From Clostridiales bacterium (GTDB taxonomy: Bacteria; Bacillota; Dehalobacteriia; UBA4068), in the NCBI GenBank assembly GCA_009783495.1, contig WRDJ01000016.1, positions 1-8,440 of the forward strand: a stretch of DNA of 8,440 nucleotides, written 5' to 3'. The number at the start of each line of letters is the position of its first letter. Positions within the stretch are counted from its first letter, which is position 1. The notes under the pieces were generated by a model, which was not told where the DNA came from, searched no databases, and saw only the letters and a list, made by a program, of their open reading frames with translations. Both the position numbers and the translations under genes were made by a program. Shown here piece by piece: positions 5,418 to 8,440 of this stretch.

Positions 5418-5544
5418 GTCCGGGGCGGTTCGGGCTATGAGCGCCGCCCCCGCTTTAAATATCACCCCGTTTGGGAAGAGGGCAGGGGGTGGGACAAAAC
5501 AGGAGCAAGAGGCAAGAAGACAGAGGCAAGGGGGTTTGGGCGGC
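5418..5544 (+). other. Spacer between spoIIIAC and spoIIIAD with a hairpin and GA-rich quasi-repeats
   Basis: A perfect 7-bp GC stem, 5422-5428 with 5444-5450 and a 15-nt loop, lies 5 nt after the spoIIIAC stop. No T-run follows, so it is not a classical terminator. A purine-rich stretch at 5491-5534 contains repeated AGGCAAG/GAGCAAG-like words and ends in the spoIIIAD ribosome-binding site. The frame upstream of spoIIIAD is open back to an ATG at 5437, but the encoded segment is low-complexity and unlike the family. Confidence 0.55.
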
Positions 5545-5937
5545 ATGGATAACATATTCGCGTTTGTCGGCATAGCTATTTTAGCCGCCGTTCTGGCGGT
5601 TTTCGCCAACGAGAGCCGCCTGCCCGCGGCTGGGATGCTGCTGGCGCTGGGCAGCGGCATCATCATGCTGCTACTGCTTTTGCCCAAAATCTCCCAGCTT
5701 TTTCAGTCTTTCGGAAATTTGGCGGAAAAAGCGAATATTAACACGTTTTATTTTACGACTATTTTCAAGGTGATGGGCATTGCTTATATCAGTGAATTCG
5801 GGGCGCAAATCTGCCGCGATGTGGGACAGGGCTCCCTGGCCATGAAGGTGGAACTGGCCGGGAAGGTCGCCATCATGCTTCTGGCTATTCCGATCATGGC
5901 GGCGGTTTTGCAGTCGGTGCTGGGACTCTTAAGTTAG
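5545..5937 (+). CDS. spoIIIAD: Stage III sporulation protein AD
   Basis: 130 residues from ATG 5545 (Bacillus about 133), with AAGGGGG (5528-5534) 10 nt upstream. The longer reading from 5437 adds 36 polar low-complexity residues and is rejected. There are three to four hydrophobic segments (about 4-20, 28-47, 105-129). The family signature lies between: FKVMGIAYISEFGAQICRD at 74-92, then GQGSLAMKVELAGK at 94-107. It is an integral membrane part of the mother-cell SpoIIIA assembly. The stop codon overlaps the ribosome-binding site of spoIIIAE, so the two are closely coupled. Confidence 0.95.
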   Translation: MDNIFAFVGIAILAAVLAVFANESRLPAAGMLLALGSGIIMLLLLLPKISQLFQSFGNLAEKANINTFYFTTIFKVMGIAYISEFGAQICRDVGQGSLAMKVELAGKVAIMLLAIPIMAAVLQSVLGLLS

Positions 5938-5941
5938 GAGG
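5936..5941 (+). promoter_or_regulatory. Ribosome-binding site deciding the spoIIIAE start
   Basis: AGGAGG overlaps the spoIIIAD stop and directly abuts the ATG at 5942 (zero spacing), while the next in-frame ATG at 5954 is 12 nt away. The zero spacing makes 5942 unlikely. The ATT codon at 5948 has ideal spacing but is a rare start codon. Confidence 0.55.
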
Positions 5942-5953
5942 ATGAAGATTAAG

Positions 5954-7123
5954 ATGCGCGCATACCGCCGCCTGCCCGCAATATTGCTTTTGAGCGTATT
6001 ACTCCTGCTCTTTATCAGCACCGGGGCAGAGGCGGCCGAGGCGGGCGCGAACATAGAGGAACAGCTTGATTTGGCCCATCTGGAGGATTATATCGGGATG
6101 CTCGACGGCGGCCTATCCGGCCATCTCGACGACTTCAGCCTCAAGGGTTTGTGGAAACAGGCCAAAGATGGCAAGATCAGTCTCAATCTGGCGGGTCTTT
6201 TGAAGGTGTTGGGCTCATTGCTTTTCGGCGAGGTACTGGCCTCCGCCTCCCTGATGGCGCAGCTGGCCGTTCTCTCCATCGTTTGCCTGCTGCTCAACAA
6301 CCTGGCCGCCGCCTTCGGCAAGGGCAATGTCTCCGCCTTGGCGCGCAGCGTGGGCTATCTCCTTTTGATCGGGATCGCCATCGGCAGCTTCACTTTGGCC
6401 GTGGGCGAGGCGCGCAAGGCCATTGAAATGTGCAGCGGCTTTCTCTACGCCGCTCTGCCGGTGATGATGACCTTGCTCGCGGCAATGGGCGGGATAAGCT
6501 CGGTCAGCATCGTCCACCCGGCCATGCTGCTGGCCGTTTCCCTCTCGGTGGAGTTGCTGGCCAAGATAATCTTCCCCCTCATATATTTTTCGGCGGTGCT
6601 GCGTTTGGTCAGCCACATTTCCCCGCGTTTCAACGTGGATAAAATGGCGGGGCTTTTCAAAGACCTTTCCCTGGGTGTGATGGGTGTGATGATGACCCTT
6701 TTCCTCGCTTTCATAAGCATCAGCGGCCTGGCCGCGGCCAGTCTTGACGGGCTGGCGGTCAAGGCCGCCAAAACGGCCGCCGGCGCCTTCATCCCCGTGG
6801 TGGGAAAGACCTTGGCTGATGTTCTGGATACCGTGGTGGGCACTTCTCTGGTGCTGAAAAACGGCATCGGCGTGGTGGGCGTGATCGCGATCATCCTCTT
6901 TTGCGCCCTGCCCGCTGTGAAGATACTCGCCATGGCCCTGGTTTATCGCCTGACTGCTTCTTTGGTTCAACCCCTGGGGGACAGCCGCCTGGCGGAGGCT
7001 TTGAACGGGCTGGGAGGGGCCATGCAGCTGCTTTTCGCGGCGGTGGCCATCAGCGGGGTTTTCTTCTTCCTGCTTTTGGCGTTGACCGTGGGGTTGGGAA
7101 ATGTAACGATGATGCTGCGATAG
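5954..7123 (+). CDS. spoIIIAE: Stage III sporulation protein AE, polytopic membrane protein
   Basis: 389 residues from ATG 5954, or 393 from ATG 5942 (Bacillus about 399). An N-terminal signal-like segment (RRLPAILLL then hydrophobic residues, about 5-22) ends in AEAAEAG, a plausible signal peptidase site near residues 27-29. A soluble stretch (about 30-80) then leads into about seven hydrophobic segments, near 84-118, 133-151, 164-180, 187-215, 236-262, 303-335 and 357-382. Family-typical blocks are visible, for example LVSHISPRFNVDKMAGLFKD (218-237) and GAFIPVVGKTLADVLDTVVG (277-296). It is the largest integral membrane component of the SpoIIIA complex, and a permease-like role has been proposed for the family. 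It lies 4 to 16 nt after spoIIIAD and 10 nt before spoIIIAF. The start is uncertain and the identity is not. Confidence 0.95.
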   Translation: MRAYRRLPAILLLSVLLLLFISTGAEAAEAGANIEEQLDLAHLEDYIGMLDGGLSGHLDDFSLKGLWKQAKDGKISLNLAGLLKVLGSLLFGEVLASASLMAQLAVLSIVCLLLNNLAAAFGKGNVSALARSVGYLLLIGIAIGSFTLAVGEARKAIEMCSGFLYAALPVMMTLLAAMGGISSVSIVHPAMLLAVSLSVELLAKIIFPLIYFSAVLRLVSHISPRFNVDKMAGLFKDLSLGVMGVMMTLFLAFISISGLAAASLDGLAVKAAKTAAGAFIPVVGKTLADVLDTVVGTSLVLKNGIGVVGVIAIILFCALPAVKILAMALVYRLTASLVQPLGDSRLAEALNGLGGAMQLLFAAVAISGVFFFLLLALTVGLGNVTMMLR

Positions 7124-7133
7124 GTGAATAGAT

Positions 7134-7658
7134 ATGAACATTTTGATCGAGATAGTGCGCGGCGTGGCGGTGCTGGTGATCCTGGCGCTTTTCCTCGAAA
7201 TGCTCCTGCCGGAAGGGGGGCTGCTCTCCTTCGCGCGGCTGGTGATGGGCTTGCTTTTGATCGCGGTGGTTTTGAACCCCGTCATAGCCGCTTTCGGGAA
7301 GCTCACCATAACCTCGTTTTTTGAGTATAACGCGCCCGGGGTTTCCACCGAAGAGGTTTTGCGGCAAGGCAGGGAGTTGGGCGCTTCGCTCACGGAGGCG
7401 GCCCGTCTCGCCTATGAGCAAGACTTGGCCAGGCAAATCAGCGCCTTGGTGAGGCTCACGCAGGGCGTGAAAAGCGCCGAGGCCACAGCGGTTTTCGAGC
7501 GGGAGGGACTGGCGCTCATCATAGTCAGGGTGTGGACGGAAAACGCCATGACGGCGGAAGAAATGAACGCTTTGGGCGGGAAGATTTCCTCCCTCATCGC
7601 GGATTTTTTCAGCACAGACCCCAAAAATGTGATCGTTGAAGTGACGGGAGGTGGATAA
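7134..7658 (+). CDS. spoIIIAF: Stage III sporulation protein AF
   Basis: 174 residues, somewhat shorter than the Bacillus protein (about 206). Two N-terminal TM helices (about 6-25 and 32-54) joined by PEGGLLSFARLVMGL (26-40) are characteristic. The soluble C-terminal part (about 70-171) alternates helix and strand, with strands ALIIVRVW at 127-134 and NVIVEV at 165-170, consistent with the ring-building-motif fold known for SpoIIIAF. Its ribosome-binding site is weak (AGGTGA, 7122-7127), overlapping the end of spoIIIAE. Its stop TAA immediately precedes the spoIIIAG ATG with no gap, which points to translational coupling and matched amounts of the two ring proteins. Confidence 0.93.
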   Translation: MNILIEIVRGVAVLVILALFLEMLLPEGGLLSFARLVMGLLLIAVVLNPVIAAFGKLTITSFFEYNAPGVSTEEVLRQGRELGASLTEAARLAYEQDLARQISALVRLTQGVKSAEATAVFEREGLALIIVRVWTENAMTAEEMNALGGKISSLIADFFSTDPKNVIVEVTGGG

Positions 7659-8243
7659 ATGAGCAATAACAGCGGGGAAAAGGGGCCGGAGAAAAAAGGG
7701 GTCTTGAGCGCGCTTTTCGGCAAGGATAAGGGCATGCTGCTTAAGCTGGGCGGCATATTGGCGGCGGGCCTGCTTCTTATGTTTCTTTCCGGCCGCGGGT
7801 TTTCGGGCGGCGGCAATACGCCCCCCGCCGGGGAAGAGAAGGGCAGCGCCTATGATTACCGCAGCGCGGAACAAGAATGGGAGCGCCAGATGGAGGCGGT
7901 TTTAAGCGAAATCAAGGGCGCGGGCAAAGTCCATGTCTTAATCACCTTCGCCAGCGGCGTCAGCAAGGAATATGCCGTCAACGTCTCGGAAAGCGAGCGC
8001 GAGCAGAGCGAGAGAAGCGCGGATGGTTCGGGCAAGGAGAGCAAGGAAAGTACGCATAACTCAGCCTTGGCCCAAGAAAACGGCAAACCGGTCTTGATAA
8101 CGGAATATATGCCGCAGGTGCAGGGCGTTTTGGTGGTAGCCACCGGTGCGGGCAGCGTCACGGTGCGGCAGGAGCTTTTTTTGGCGGTGCAGGCATTATT
8201 ATGCGTACCCGCTCATAGGATTGTAATAACCCAGGGCAAGTGA
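7659..8243 (+). CDS. spoIIIAG: Stage III sporulation protein AG, ring-forming channel protein
   Basis: 194 residues (Bacillus about 229). A basic cytoplasmic N-terminus precedes one TM helix at about 26-44, then a flexible linker. The ring-building motif begins at about 76 (MEAVLSEIKGAGKVHVLITF, 78-97). It is interrupted by a polar Ser/Glu-rich insertion (about 108-140), and resumes with VLITEYMPQVQGVLVVATGA (145-164) and ELFLAVQALLCVPAHRIVI (172-190). The insertion corresponds to the family's extra beta region in the SpoIIIAG ring wall. By family knowledge it forms a large ring across the intermembrane space between mother cell and forespore. GGAGGTG (7647-7653) is 5 nt before the ATG, inside the end of spoIIIAF. 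It precedes the presumed spoIIIAH by 24 nt. Confidence 0.95.
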   Translation: MSNNSGEKGPEKKGVLSALFGKDKGMLLKLGGILAAGLLLMFLSGRGFSGGGNTPPAGEEKGSAYDYRSAEQEWERQMEAVLSEIKGAGKVHVLITFASGVSKEYAVNVSESEREQSERSADGSGKESKESTHNSALAQENGKPVLITEYMPQVQGVLVVATGAGSVTVRQELFLAVQALLCVPAHRIVITQGK

Positions 8244-8267
8244 CAATAAAATTAAGGAGGTTAAAAA

Positions 8268-8440
8268 ATGACAGGTCAAAGAAATATGTCAACGAAAAAG
8301 AAGGGTCGCGGTCCGTTGAACAGGACATGGCTCTTGATATTGGGGGCTTTTTGCGTTTGCCTCCTGGTGTGGGATTTCGCTTCCGGCTCTGGCAAGGCGG
8401 ATACCGGGCCCCCCACGAATACTGTGATAGACGGCGAAAA
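8268..8440 (+). CDS. spoIIIAH: Presumed SpoIIIAH, N-terminal 57 codons only
   Basis: ATG 8268 lies 7 nt after a perfect AAGGAGG (8254-8260), and the frame is open to the window end. The visible part has a basic N-terminus, then RTWLLILGAFCVCLLVWDF (about 19-37), a single TM helix, and a polar Gly/Pro-rich linker. The position after spoIIIAG and the single-helix topology fit SpoIIIAH, the mother-cell partner of forespore SpoIIQ, whose helix in other species also begins with an RT-WLL-like motif. The conserved extracellular domain is beyond the window, so the name rests mainly on gene order. The N-terminus is longer and more basic than I expect for the family. Confidence 0.75.
   Translation, partial: MTGQRNMSTKKKGRGPLNRTWLLILGAFCVCLLVWDFASGSGKADTGPPTNTVIDGE

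Noticed and set aside
5437..5544. N-terminal extension of spoIIIAD from ATG 5437
   Set aside because: It is a polar low-complexity segment derived from a GA-rich spacer. ATG 5545 gives the family length and the typical hydrophobic N-terminus.
6215..7393. Long minus-strand open frame (392 codons) opposite spoIIIAE
   Set aside because: It is His/Gln/Arg-rich with no recognisable family, lies wholly opposite clear spoIIIAE and spoIIIAF coding sequence, and arises from GC-rich codon bias.

Overview
The window comes from an endospore-forming Firmicute, most likely a Clostridia-type lineage with a fairly GC-rich genome. The evidence is a near-complete spoIIIA operon in the canonical order AA to AH, on the + strand from 3527 to beyond the right edge. 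A partial zinc-ribbon/acidic-tail protein at the left edge resembles a small protein that, from memory, often sits just upstream of spoIIIA in Clostridia. Every gene called is on the + strand. I see no tRNA, rRNA, CRISPR array, transposase or integrase.

Left edge (1-247): the 3' end of the zinc-ribbon gene, closed by a strong intrinsic terminator. Middle (about 239-3464): a self-contained signalling island between two terminators. It holds (i) an orphan membrane protein with two TM helices and a four-cysteine ectodomain, with its own promoter and terminator; and (ii) a two-gene operon of an ECF sigma factor and an overlapping anti-sigma-like membrane protein. The ectodomain of the second is eight DUF5050-type beta-propeller repeats. 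The two membrane proteins share a nearly identical transmembrane anchor, including 19 identical nucleotides, but have unrelated ectodomains. This suggests a family in which one anchor is combined with different sensors. The ectodomains are visibly more AT-rich than the anchors.

Right part (3513-8440): spoIIIAA (ATPase), AB (GspF-like), AC, AD and AE (integral membrane proteins), AF and AG (ring-forming) and the first 57 codons of the presumed AH. Together with forespore SpoIIQ these proteins form the transenvelope complex that keeps the engulfed forespore active. The operon is mostly tightly packed, but has two unusual spacers. A 162-nt gap between AA and AB carries a second copy of the ribosome-binding site and start region with a 15-codon ORF. 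A 127-nt gap between AC and AD carries a hairpin and a GA-rich quasi-repeat.

How the genes work together: spoIIIA is a mother-cell sporulation operon. The sigma/anti-sigma pair is probably an envelope-sensing switch unrelated to it by any sequence evidence here. The terminator at 3427-3464 separates the two transcriptionally. I found no completely unknown system. The best leads are the modular anchor/ectodomain pair and the duplicated start region inside spoIIIA.
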